This document shows, in pieces, positions 1 through 5,227 of a stretch of DNA of 5,709 bases (position 1 is the first letter of the stretch; every line of letters begins with the position of its first letter). The stretch is from contig CALVPA010000032.1 of the NCBI GenBank assembly GCA_944350395.1, positions 1 to 5,709 on the forward strand, in the 5' to 3' direction. This DNA is from an uncultured Bacilli bacterium. Lineage in GTDB: Bacteria; Bacillota_I; Bacilli_A; RF39; UBA660. The notes beneath the pieces are model-generated. The model was not told the DNA's origin. It saw nothing but the letters and a program-made list of their open reading frames with translations, and ran no database searches. Position numbers and translations under genes: made by a program.

Positions 1-879
1 GTTGACAAAGGTTTTTTTAAAAATACTTATCACGCAAATTTTAACTTTGATGCTTCTGACAGTGAAATAGATAGTGAGATCGAATCAAACGACGAGGAAT
101 CAACTATTGATGACGAAATTTATTATGATAATGCGGAAGATACATATAGTGAAGAAGACGAAGAATCTAGTATGGATTTTTCAGAATTTACGAATTCACT
201 TACGAACAATATGGATCTAAAGTTTAGTGTAAATTTGCCATACTCTGCTAAGAATAGCAATGCAACCAATACCAATAATGACAATAAAGAATTGTCGTGG
301 AATCTATCATCGAATGAACTTCAAAATATCGAATTTGAATTTGAACTATACAATATGAAAAATATTTATATATTTTCAGGAATTTTAGTATTGATAATAG
401 TTATCATATTAATATTTGTTATCAATAGCAGAAAAAATAAACTAGTAAACAAAAAAATACCGACAACTTCTGCAGATAATACAAACCCAGTAGCAATGGC
501 AAATTCAAATTTAAATGCAAATAATCAAACTAATAATCAGGTAACAGCCAATAATATTGCTAATGAAACATTTATTGAAAAGAATCCTGGGGCTATAAAT
601 CAAATGCCCGAAGCAAACAATTTACAACCTAATATTGCAGACGAAACTATTATCGAACCTAAACAAAATGTTATGCCAACTAATAATGTAGCAGAATCTA
701 ACAGTTCAAAATATGGTAGTTTTCCACACATTAATCCGAATATAAATCAATCGAGTGATACGTTTCAAACTACAAATACAAACATTCAGCAAAATACTAT
801 AAACACAAATAATCAAAATAGTATAGATAATATCTCTAATTCAACTCAAGGAAATTCAAATAATCCATTTAATATTTAA
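1..879 (+). CDS. Membrane-anchored protein with LppM/DUF3153-like outer part and Asn-rich cytoplasmic tail (5' end cut)
   Basis: The reading frame is open from base 1 and holds 292 visible residues; the true start lies upstream. No ATG, GTG or TTG occurs in frame before the Met at 172, and that Met has no ribosome binding site, so it is internal. Visible parts, in order: an Asp/Glu/Ser-rich stretch (residues about 18-57); a beta-rich segment (about 70-118) with NLPYSAKNSNATN, then LSWNL and NIEFEFELYN; one hydrophobic helix (about 122-141); a basic stop-transfer stretch (SRKNKLVNKK); and a tail of roughly 140 residues very rich in Asn, Thr and Gln. By the positive-inside rule the tail is cytoplasmic. 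The LP...SNA...LSWNL...IEFEF pattern just before a membrane helix recalls the end of LppM/DUF3153-type domains, but this is from memory and moderate. NIANETFIE and NIADETIIE form a repeat in the tail. The function is unknown. The gene ends in an intrinsic terminator. Confidence 0.85.
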   Translation, partial: VDKGFFKNTYHANFNFDASDSEIDSEIESNDEESTIDDEIYYDNAEDTYSEEDEESSMDFSEFTNSLTNNMDLKFSVNLPYSAKNSNATNTNNDNKELSWNLSSNELQNIEFEFELYNMKNIYIFSGILVLIIVIILIFVINSRKNKLVNKKIPTTSADNTNPVAMANSNLNANNQTNNQVTANNIANETFIEKNPGAINQMPEANNLQPNIADETIIEPKQNVMPTNNVAESNSSKYGSFPHINPNINQSSDTFQTTNTNIQQNTINTNNQNSIDNISNSTQGNSNNPFNI

Positions 880-904
880 GCGTTTTTACGCTTTTTTTTA
901 TAAT
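876..904 (+). promoter_or_regulatory. Candidate sigma-A promoter for the PAP2 gene
   Basis: A perfect TATAAT (899-904) begins at the last T of the preceding terminator. At 17-bp spacing the -35 position reads TTAAGC (876-881), a poor match. A start near 911 would leave a leader of about 46 bases before the ATG at 957. The alternative TTTACA (909-914) with TAATAT (933-938, 18-bp spacer) has a better -35, but it would start transcription inside the ribosome binding site, so I favour the first. Confidence 0.4.
878..899 (+). terminator. Intrinsic terminator of the Asn-rich membrane protein gene
   Basis: AAGCGT (878-883) pairs with ACGCTT (888-893) around a TTTT loop, giving a 6-bp stem. The final two Ts of the stem run into a T-tract reaching 899. 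The stem includes the last two bases of the TAA stop codon (877-879), so the gene has no 3' untranslated spacer. Hairpin plus T-tract is the standard rho-independent form. Confidence 0.8.
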
Positions 905-942
905 AGTGTTTACATATATCAGTAAAAGATGCTAATATTTAA

Positions 943-948
943 AGGGAG
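943..948 (+). promoter_or_regulatory. Ribosome binding site fixing the PAP2 start
   Basis: AGGGAG (943-948) lies 8 bases before ATG at 957, an ideal distance. It overlaps the upstream in-frame GTG at 948, which therefore cannot be the start. Confidence 0.75.
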
Positions 949-956
949 TGAAAAAC

Positions 957-1574
957 ATGAAGATTAAAACCAGTTACATAAAAGCGGCTATTGCTGTAAT
1001 CTTATGCATCATATTTTTAGAAATACTAGATAGAATAGTGGATAACGAGATCGCTAAATTCGATACATTTATATATAATTTATTTTATAGAACGGACACT
1101 ATTACTATCATAATGAAGGCGATTACTTTTATGGGAGAAGCCGTCACTTTAATAGCTTTTTCCATAGTCGCCCTAATCGTTATAAAAGATAAAAAACTAG
1201 CATGGATGGTGCCCTTAAATTTAGTTCTAGTTTCAGGAATAAATCAAATATTAAAGTCTTTAATAAGAAGAAATAGACCCGGTGGTTTGAATTTAGTCGA
1301 TATAAGTGGATTTAGTTTTCCGAGCGGACACTCTATGTCGGCACTTGCATTCTATGGCTTTATAATCTATTTGATATATAAAAAATGTAAGAATCGAAAA
1401 TTAAAAATTATATCGATAACACTACTAACAATTTTAATAGTATTAATTGGAATAAGTAGAATATATTTGGGGGCACATTATGCGAGCGATGTAGTTGGTG
1501 CTTTTGCAATATCTCTATCTTATTTAATAATCTTTACTAGCATAATTAAAACGAAATTTAAAAGTTTAAACTGA
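957..1574 (+). CDS. PAP2-family membrane phosphatase (lipid phosphate phosphatase)
   Basis: This is a 205-residue multi-pass membrane protein with all three motifs of the type 2 phosphatidic acid phosphatase superfamily. Motif 1 is K100-x6-R107-P108 (KSLIRRNRP). Motif 2 is P122-S-G-H125 (FPSGHSMSA). Motif 3 is S167-R168-x5-H174-x3-D178 (SRIYLGAHYASD). In this family the motif 3 His is the nucleophile, the motif 2 His the acid/base, and Lys/Arg bind phosphate at the outer membrane face. Hydrophobic segments lie at about 8-27, 50-76, 82-100, 126-141, 150-166 and 179-198. Likely substrates are undecaprenyl pyrophosphate (as for BcrC) or another lipid phosphate; sequence alone does not decide. 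The start is ATG 957, not the in-frame GTG at 948, because AGGGAG ends 8 bases before 957. It appears to be a single-gene unit between two terminator-like structures. A link to the glycan exporter downstream through carrier-lipid recycling is inference. Confidence 0.93.
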   Translation: MKIKTSYIKAAIAVILCIIFLEILDRIVDNEIAKFDTFIYNLFYRTDTITIIMKAITFMGEAVTLIAFSIVALIVIKDKKLAWMVPLNLVLVSGINQILKSLIRRNRPGGLNLVDISGFSFPSGHSMSALAFYGFIIYLIYKKCKNRKLKIISITLLTILIVLIGISRIYLGAHYASDVVGAFAISLSYLIIFTSIIKTKFKSLN

Positions 1575-1607
1575 CTAAAATCTTACAAAAATTCCCAAAT
1601 TGCGCAC

Positions 1608-1659
1608 AAATAGTGGAAAATATGTCAACCCTTATTCGACAAATTTAACACTATTTTTT
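1608..1659 (+). terminator. Long imperfect hairpin with T-run after the PAP2 gene (probable terminator)
   Basis: AAATAGTG (1608-1615) is the exact inverse of CACTATTT (1649-1656). Inside it, AAAT (1618-1621) pairs with ATTT (1643-1646), and TGTC (1623-1626) with GACA (1638-1641), leaving an 11-base loop. Sixteen of 19 stem positions pair, with symmetric mismatches and no bulges. Six Ts (1654-1659) follow or overlap the 3' arm, as in a terminator. The AT-rich stem and 33-bp inter-arm spacing are weaker than usual, and the dyad could instead be an operator. Confidence 0.5.
1635..1641 (-). promoter_or_regulatory. Candidate Spo0A box (0A box)
   Basis: The minus strand reads TGTCGAA, an exact match to the Spo0A-box consensus TGNCGAA, within the longer TTTGTCGAATAA. 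It is the only such heptamer in the intergenic space, but a second copy at 2811-2817 inside a coding region shows that chance hits occur at this base composition. It sits inside the dyad at 1608-1656. No spo0A gene is in view. Confidence 0.35.
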
Positions 1660-1668
1660 ATTTAAAAT
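1636..1668 (+). promoter_or_regulatory. Speculative long-spacer promoter for the LytTR regulator
   Basis: TCGACA (1636-1641, five of six to TTGACA) and TAAAAT (1663-1668, five of six to TATAAT) are 21 bp apart, and the -35 element coincides with the 0A box. Spo0A-activated promoters such as spoIIE and spoIIG of Bacillus are known for 21-22-bp spacers. The ordinary-spacing alternative TTAACA (1645-1650) with TAATAC (1669-1674) has a weak -10. Confidence 0.25.
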
Positions 1669-1696
1669 TAATACTAGTAGTGCTAAACTTTTTCTT

Positions 1697-1704
1697 GTGG
1701 GTGA
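1697..1704 (+). promoter_or_regulatory. Ribosome binding site fixing the LytTR regulator start
   Basis: GTGGGTGA (1697-1704) ends in GGTGA, which fits the anti-SD complement GGAGGTGA, and lies 5 bases before ATG 1710. The earlier in-frame GTG at 1680 has no such site before it. Confidence 0.6.
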
Positions 1705-1709
1705 AAGAA

Positions 1710-2450
1710 ATGATAAGTTTTATAATTTGTGAAAAAGACAAAAAACAAAGGGAATTGTATTTGAAAATATTGAAGAAATTTTTATACACTTCATCTGATT
1801 ATTATGACGTTTATGAATTCGATAAATTTTCAAAAAATACTGAAAAAGAAATTGAAAAAATAGAAGGGAAAAGAGTTTACTTAATAGATGCTGATTTTCC
1901 TGGAACAAATGGTGCAACTTTAGCGAGAAAAATTCGCGAAAACAAAGATCTATTAAGTCCTATAATATTGACTACAAACAGCGAAAAAATATGCGTCCCT
2001 GAATTTATTAAAAATACACTTTTATTAAATATAATTTATAAAAATAAAGACATTATTAAAGAACTTTTAGAAACTTTAAAAACTGCTTATAAGATGGTTA
2101 CACAATATTCTGTTCTTACATTTACATCGTTCGATGAGACGTATCGACTTCCATATGACGACATATATTATATCGAAAAGAATACTAACGACGATTCGGT
2201 TACTATTTATACAAAAGATGATTCTTATATCGATTATGTTTCAATTAAAAAATTAGAAAAAATACTTATTAAAGATCCGAGATTTTTTAAATCTCACAGG
2301 AGTTGTATTTTAAATTTATACAATGTTCTATGTTATAATCATAAAGAAAATTTAGTAATATTCAAAAACGGTACTAAAACCGATTTAGTATGTAGAAGTA
2401 AAAAGAAACTTTTAAAAAAGAGATTAGCGGAAGACATTAGTTACGAGTAG
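1710..2450 (+). CDS. AgrA-type response regulator (receiver + LytTR DNA-binding domain)
   Basis: The 246-residue protein has a receiver domain (about 1-125) and a LytTR domain (about 134-240). The N-terminus FIICEKDKKQRE resembles that of AgrA. The likely phosphoacceptor is D60 (VYLIDADFPGTNG), the switch Thr is T88 (PIILTTNSE) and the conserved Lys is K111 (NIIYKNKD). LytTR hallmarks are YDDIYYIEK (149-157) and DPRFFKSHRSCILN, the usual F-x-x-x-H-x-S segment, followed by a strand-rich end. Such regulators bind direct repeats near promoters and often control peptide quorum sensing, bacteriocin or virulence genes. Odd points: K9 replaces the second acidic residue of the metal-binding pair (E8-K9-D10), which may weaken phosphorylation, and no histidine kinase or signal peptide gene is adjacent, so it is an orphan in this window. 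The start at ATG 1710 rests on the GGTGA site upstream; GTG 1680 would add ten residues unlike a receiver N-terminus. Confidence 0.93.
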   Translation: MISFIICEKDKKQRELYLKILKKFLYTSSDYYDVYEFDKFSKNTEKEIEKIEGKRVYLIDADFPGTNGATLARKIRENKDLLSPIILTTNSEKICVPEFIKNTLLLNIIYKNKDIIKELLETLKTAYKMVTQYSVLTFTSFDETYRLPYDDIYYIEKNTNDDSVTIYTKDDSYIDYVSIKKLEKILIKDPRFFKSHRSCILNLYNVLCYNHKENLVIFKNGTKTDLVCRSKKKLLKKRLAEDISYE

Positions 2451-2480
2451 ATGCAAACTATTATGCATCTTTTTATTTTT
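2449..2480 (+). terminator. Intrinsic terminator of the LytTR regulator gene
   Basis: AGATGCA (2449-2455) pairs with TGCATCT (2464-2470), a perfect 7-bp stem with an 8-base loop, followed by a T-rich tail to 2480. The stem takes in the last two bases of the TAG stop codon. Confidence 0.85.
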
Positions 2481-2481
2481 A

Positions 2482-2490
2482 TGAGATAAT
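2482..2490 (+). promoter_or_regulatory. Candidate extended -10 element
   Basis: TGaGATAAT (2482-2490) has the TGn extension and a five-of-six -10 hexamer directly after the terminator. The -35 position (about 2462-2467) does not match. If used, it would give a leader of about 60 bases for the gene at 2559. It competes with the promoter at 2512-2540. Confidence 0.25.
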
Positions 2491-2511
2491 CGCTTTAATT
2501 AAACAAGACAA

Positions 2512-2540
2512 TAGACTTTTTATGTGAAATCTTGTACAAT
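2512..2540 (+). promoter_or_regulatory. Candidate sigma-A promoter for the membrane protein-RluA operon
   Basis: TAGACT (2512-2517, four of six) and TACAAT (2535-2540, five of six) are separated by exactly 17 bp in the gap after the LytTR terminator. Transcription would start close to the ribosome binding site GAGGTG (2547-2552), leaving a leader of only about 12 bases. That is unusually short and lowers confidence. Confidence 0.4.
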
Positions 2541-2558
2541 AAAGCCGAGGTGGGTAAT

Positions 2559-3467
2559 ATGGCAAATAAAAAAGCAAGCAGTACTGAAACTGAAAAATTT
2601 GACTTTTCAAATGAAATAGAAGAGATGAAAAAAGAAGTACTCAAGTATACTGAAGATAAAATCGATATGGAAGTTGAGTATGCAATAAAAAAAGCAGAAA
2701 AAAAATTGATAAACAGTAAAAACTTTTCAATCATTAAAAGAGATATAATTATAATACTTCTGCTTATCCTTACAGTGTTTCTCACATATTCTTTATATGA
2801 AAATGGATATTTCGACAAGTATTTTGAAGATGAGACAGACGTGGTAAATAAAAAAAGTGATAATTTTAGTGATACTACTTCTAATGAATCAGAAGAAAAG
2901 GATTCACTTTCTAAACTCGTAGAAGAATATTCTTATTTATTAGATAATGTAACGATTTCTGAAACATCAAATTATATCAAAGACTATTACACTGGTAATA
3001 TAACACCAGAACTTAAATTATATTTATCGATGCAAAACCTAGATGAAGAAAAAATCACTGTAGACGAGGATACTACAATAATAAATGAAGAAGATTTAAT
3101 AGAGAGTTATACAAAACTATTTGATACTAATGATTATGAACCTACATCTTTCACATATAACGGTTCAGATCTTAAATATTTAAAGAGTCAAAAATTATAT
3201 ATTTCTACTTCTAAATTAGAAAAAGAAAAATCTAATATTAAAAAGGTCATATATGACATAGAAATCAGTGATAATGAAATAGAAATATATACAGTAGAAG
3301 CTGTTATACTAGATAATAAAATGTACAATGTTGCAACGATGAAATCCGCTGGTAAATACGCAGATGACGATTCTCTATTAGAGAGTGAAAGTAAACTTAC
3401 AAAAGTTAAATACTCATTTACAAATACAGACTCAAATACAATATTAAGTGGGATTGAAGCTGAGTGA
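2559..3467 (+). CDS. Single-pass membrane protein of unknown function with N-terminal coiled-coil-like helix
   Basis: I do not recognise this 302-residue protein. The start is ATG 2559, six bases after GAGGTG (2547-2552); the in-frame TTG at 2532 lies inside the candidate -10 element and lacks a binding site. Residues about 18-52 are rich in Glu and Lys with hydrophobic residues at heptad-like spacing (EIEEMKKEVLKY and onward), suggesting a helical or coiled-coil cytoplasmic segment. K60-R61 then precede a membrane helix (about 62-80), so the N-terminus should be inside and residues 81-302 outside. The outer part begins with an acidic, Ser-rich linker (about 88-115), followed by a mixed helix/strand region with alternating hydrophobic runs (VIYDIEISDNEIEIYTVEAV) typical of a folded beta-containing domain. 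There is no lipobox, catalytic motif or cell-wall anchor. It has no recognisable enzyme partner, but it is tightly coupled to the pseudouridine synthase downstream. A scaffold, sensor or envelope role is possible; none is shown. Confidence 0.85.
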   Translation: MANKKASSTETEKFDFSNEIEEMKKEVLKYTEDKIDMEVEYAIKKAEKKLINSKNFSIIKRDIIIILLLILTVFLTYSLYENGYFDKYFEDETDVVNKKSDNFSDTTSNESEEKDSLSKLVEEYSYLLDNVTISETSNYIKDYYTGNITPELKLYLSMQNLDEEKITVDEDTTIINEEDLIESYTKLFDTNDYEPTSFTYNGSDLKYLKSQKLYISTSKLEKEKSNIKKVIYDIEISDNEIEIYTVEAVILDNKMYNVATMKSAGKYADDDSLLESESKLTKVKYSFTNTDSNTILSGIEAE

Positions 3468-3468
3468 T

Positions 3469-4335
3469 ATGACGGAGAAGAAAAAAGAAATTCTTGTAGT
3501 AAAAGAAGACAAACTTATCGATATATTACTTGCAAACTTAAAAGATTTATCTAAGAGAACTATTAAAAATTATATTAAACATAAAATGGTCGAAATCGAT
3601 GGCCGAGCAGAAACAAATCCAAATAAAATTATATCTAAAAATTCTAAAATAACGATATATTTTTCTAAGAGGGAAATACCCAAAATAGATTTAAAAATAT
3701 TATATGAAGACGACGATTTAATAGTAATAAATAAACCGAGTGGTTTACTTTCAATATCGAATAGCAAAGAAAAAGAAATAACCGCTTTCCATTTAGTAAG
3801 CGATTACATAAAAAAGTCTAATAAAAAAAACAAACTTTTCGTAGTACACAGATTAGATAGAGATACGTCTGGAGTTTTGTTATTTTCAAAAAATTTAAGA
3901 CTAAAAGAAACTTTACAAAAAAATTGGAACGATATAGTTAAAAGAAGAGAATATATATGTGTAGTAGAGGGTAAACTAGAGAAGAAAGGTACATACAAGT
4001 CTTATTTAACGATGAATCACTTTCAAATAGTTCACTCGACAAAAGATAAAGAAAGAGGAAATCTTGCGATTACCCATTATGAAACTATAAAATATAAAAA
4101 TGGACTGTCTCTCATGCGTGTAAATATAGATACTGGAAAGAGAAATCAAATAAGAGTACATATGAGCGAACACAACCATCCAATAGTTGGCGATAAAAAA
4201 TATGGGTCTAAAATCAATAATATAAACCGTCTAGCACTTCATGCTTCAGAACTAATACTAATAGATCCTAGAACAGGAAAGGATTTAATTTTTAAATCTG
4301 ATGTTCCAAAAGTAATAGATAAATTAGTATCATAA
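3469..4335 (+). CDS. RluA-family RNA pseudouridine synthase with S4 domain
   Basis: The 288-residue protein has an N-terminal S4 RNA-binding domain (about 15-63; LSKRTIKNYIKHKMVEIDG) and an RluA-type catalytic domain (about 75-288). Family motifs are NKPSGLLS (88-95), HRLDRDTSG (127-135) with catalytic Asp D130, TGKRNQIRVHM (222-232) and PIVGDKKYG (238-246). Members isomerise uridine to pseudouridine in rRNA, and some in tRNA. The S4-plus-HRLDR layout fits RluC/RluD-like enzymes, but the target site cannot be named from sequence. The start is placed at ATG 3469, one base after the TGA of the preceding gene (TGA-T-ATG), so translation is probably coupled by re-initiation. No good independent binding site is present; GTG 3448 and TTG 3454 are in-frame alternatives that would overlap the upstream gene. 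No terminator was found after its TAA. Confidence 0.95.
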   Translation: MTEKKKEILVVKEDKLIDILLANLKDLSKRTIKNYIKHKMVEIDGRAETNPNKIISKNSKITIYFSKREIPKIDLKILYEDDDLIVINKPSGLLSISNSKEKEITAFHLVSDYIKKSNKKNKLFVVHRLDRDTSGVLLFSKNLRLKETLQKNWNDIVKRREYICVVEGKLEKKGTYKSYLTMNHFQIVHSTKDKERGNLAITHYETIKYKNGLSLMRVNIDTGKRNQIRVHMSEHNHPIVGDKKYGSKINNINRLALHASELILIDPRTGKDLIFKSDVPKVIDKLVS

Positions 4336-4336
4336 A

Positions 4337-4365
4337 TTGAAAAAAGTTAGAATGTATGTTATTAT
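4337..4365 (+). promoter_or_regulatory. Sigma-A promoter for the ABC exporter operon
   Basis: TTGAAA (4337-4342, five of six) and TATTAT (4360-4365, five of six) have a 17-bp spacer, and TG at 4357-4358 gives an extended -10 (TGtTATTAT). It begins right after the RluA stop codon. A start near 4372 leaves a leader of about 30 bases that includes AGGAG (4393-4397). This is the best promoter match in the window. Confidence 0.6.
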
Positions 4366-4402
4366 TTATTATGTCAAAATATTAAAGTTATGAGGAGAAA
4401 TT

Positions 4403-5218
4403 ATGGTAACATTTATGAAAAATATTTTTTACAATGTTAAAAAATACAAGTTTTTAATGTCCCAACTAATTATAAGGGATTTTAAAGTAAAATATAAAAG
4501 AAGTGTGTTAGGAGTTCTTTGGAGTATACTCTATCCTCTATTAATGATGATGGTCATGGCTATAGTGTTTTCTAATATGTTTAAATTTAGCATGGAAGGT
4601 GTAAACTACTTAGTTTATTTAATGACAGGTTTAATAGTTTTTAACTATTTTTCAGAGGCTTCAAATAATGCAATGACTTCAGTGGTAACGAACTTTAGTT
4701 TAATAAATAAAGTTTATATTCCTAAATATATTTTTCCTATTTCAAAGTGTTTATTTGTTGGAATTAACTTTTTGTTTTCACTTATACCACTATTTTTAAT
4801 AGTAGCTTTTTCTGGAAATGCAGCTGAAGGTACAAAATGTTACTTAAATATATACTATTTACTTTTACCTTTTATATTTCTATGTATATTGATGTTCACT
4901 GCTGGAGTTGGATATATATTATCTACTATATCAGTTTTCTTACGCGATATGTTTTATATTTGGGGAATATGTGTGACAATATTAAACTATTTTACGCCAA
5001 TATTTTACTCAATCACTATATTACCAGAATCACTTCAATCAATTTTTAAGCTAAATCCGTTATATTTGTATATCAATTCTATGAGAGAAATAATATTATT
5101 TTCGAGAATGCCTAGCCCATTATATTTGCTAGCATGCTTTGCTTCTGCAGCAGTAGGACTATTGATTGGTTTGATTGTATTTAAAAAGAAACAAGATAAA
5201 TTTATTTATTACATATAG
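4403..5218 (+). CDS. ABC-2 type permease of a polysaccharide/teichoic acid exporter
   Basis: The 271-residue integral membrane protein is of the TagG/Wzm/RfbA class. After a short cytoplasmic N-terminus comes the family signature RDFKVKYKRSVLGVLW (25-40) leading into helix 1. Other family features are the cytoplasmic INKVYIPKYIFP (101-112), which likely contacts the ATPase, SVFLRDM (177-183), YFTPIFY (196-202) and NPLYLYINSMRE (218-229). Hydrophobic segments lie at about 36-57, 68-84, 115-137, 152-175, 186-205 and 238-260, the six expected. It should form a homodimeric channel that moves an undecaprenyl-linked glycan (wall teichoic acid, O-antigen-like or capsular polymer) outward, powered by the ATPase encoded 9 bases downstream. 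AGGAG (4393-4397) lies five bases before the ATG. The exact polymer cannot be told without the flanking glycosyltransferase genes, which would be beyond the right edge. Confidence 0.93.
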   Translation: MVTFMKNIFYNVKKYKFLMSQLIIRDFKVKYKRSVLGVLWSILYPLLMMMVMAIVFSNMFKFSMEGVNYLVYLMTGLIVFNYFSEASNNAMTSVVTNFSLINKVYIPKYIFPISKCLFVGINFLFSLIPLFLIVAFSGNAAEGTKCYLNIYYLLLPFIFLCILMFTAGVGYILSTISVFLRDMFYIWGICVTILNYFTPIFYSITILPESLQSIFKLNPLYLYINSMREIILFSRMPSPLYLLACFASAAVGLLIGLIVFKKKQDKFIYYI

Positions 5219-5227
5219 GAGATTTTT

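Noticed and set aside
2..30. TTGACA at 2-7 as a -35 element with a TACTTAT region as -10
   Set aside because: It lies inside an open coding frame, and the -10 match is poor at any normal spacing.
172..879. Treating ATG 172 as the start of the first gene
   Set aside because: The frame is open without interruption back to base 1 with protein-like content, and there is no ribosome binding site before 172.
1572..1574. Mycoplasma-type code with TGA read as Trp
   Set aside because: TGA ends the phosphatase and the membrane protein at sensible places, and Trp codons seen in the genes are TGG.
1623..1628. Minus-strand TTGACA as a promoter
   Set aside because: No -10-like hexamer lies 16-18 bp further, and no minus-strand gene follows.
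1720..1917. Minus-strand open frame opposite the LytTR gene
   Set aside because: Shadow of a well-supported receiver domain, with no ribosome binding site or family resemblance.
2811..2817. Second TTCGACA (Spo0A-box heptamer)
   Set aside because: It is formed by codons for Phe-Asp-Lys in the membrane protein gene, well away from any start; best explained by chance.
2495..2818. Minus-strand open frame of 107 codons opposite the start of the membrane protein gene
   Set aside because: Hydrophobic composition arises from reading Glu/Lys/Ile-rich codons backwards; the + strand gene has a binding site and a promoter candidate.
3570..3998. Two minus-strand open frames opposite the pseudouridine synthase gene
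   Set aside because: They are antisense to conserved catalytic motifs and lack start signals.
4390..4440. Short upstream frame from ATG 4390 as a leader peptide
   Set aside because: No ribosome binding site; the ATG precedes the AGGAG used by the permease, and the frame overlaps the permease start without attenuation structures.
4837..5049. Plus-strand open frame inside the permease gene
   Set aside because: Out-of-frame shadow rich in Ile/Tyr in a region where the permease frame carries family motifs.
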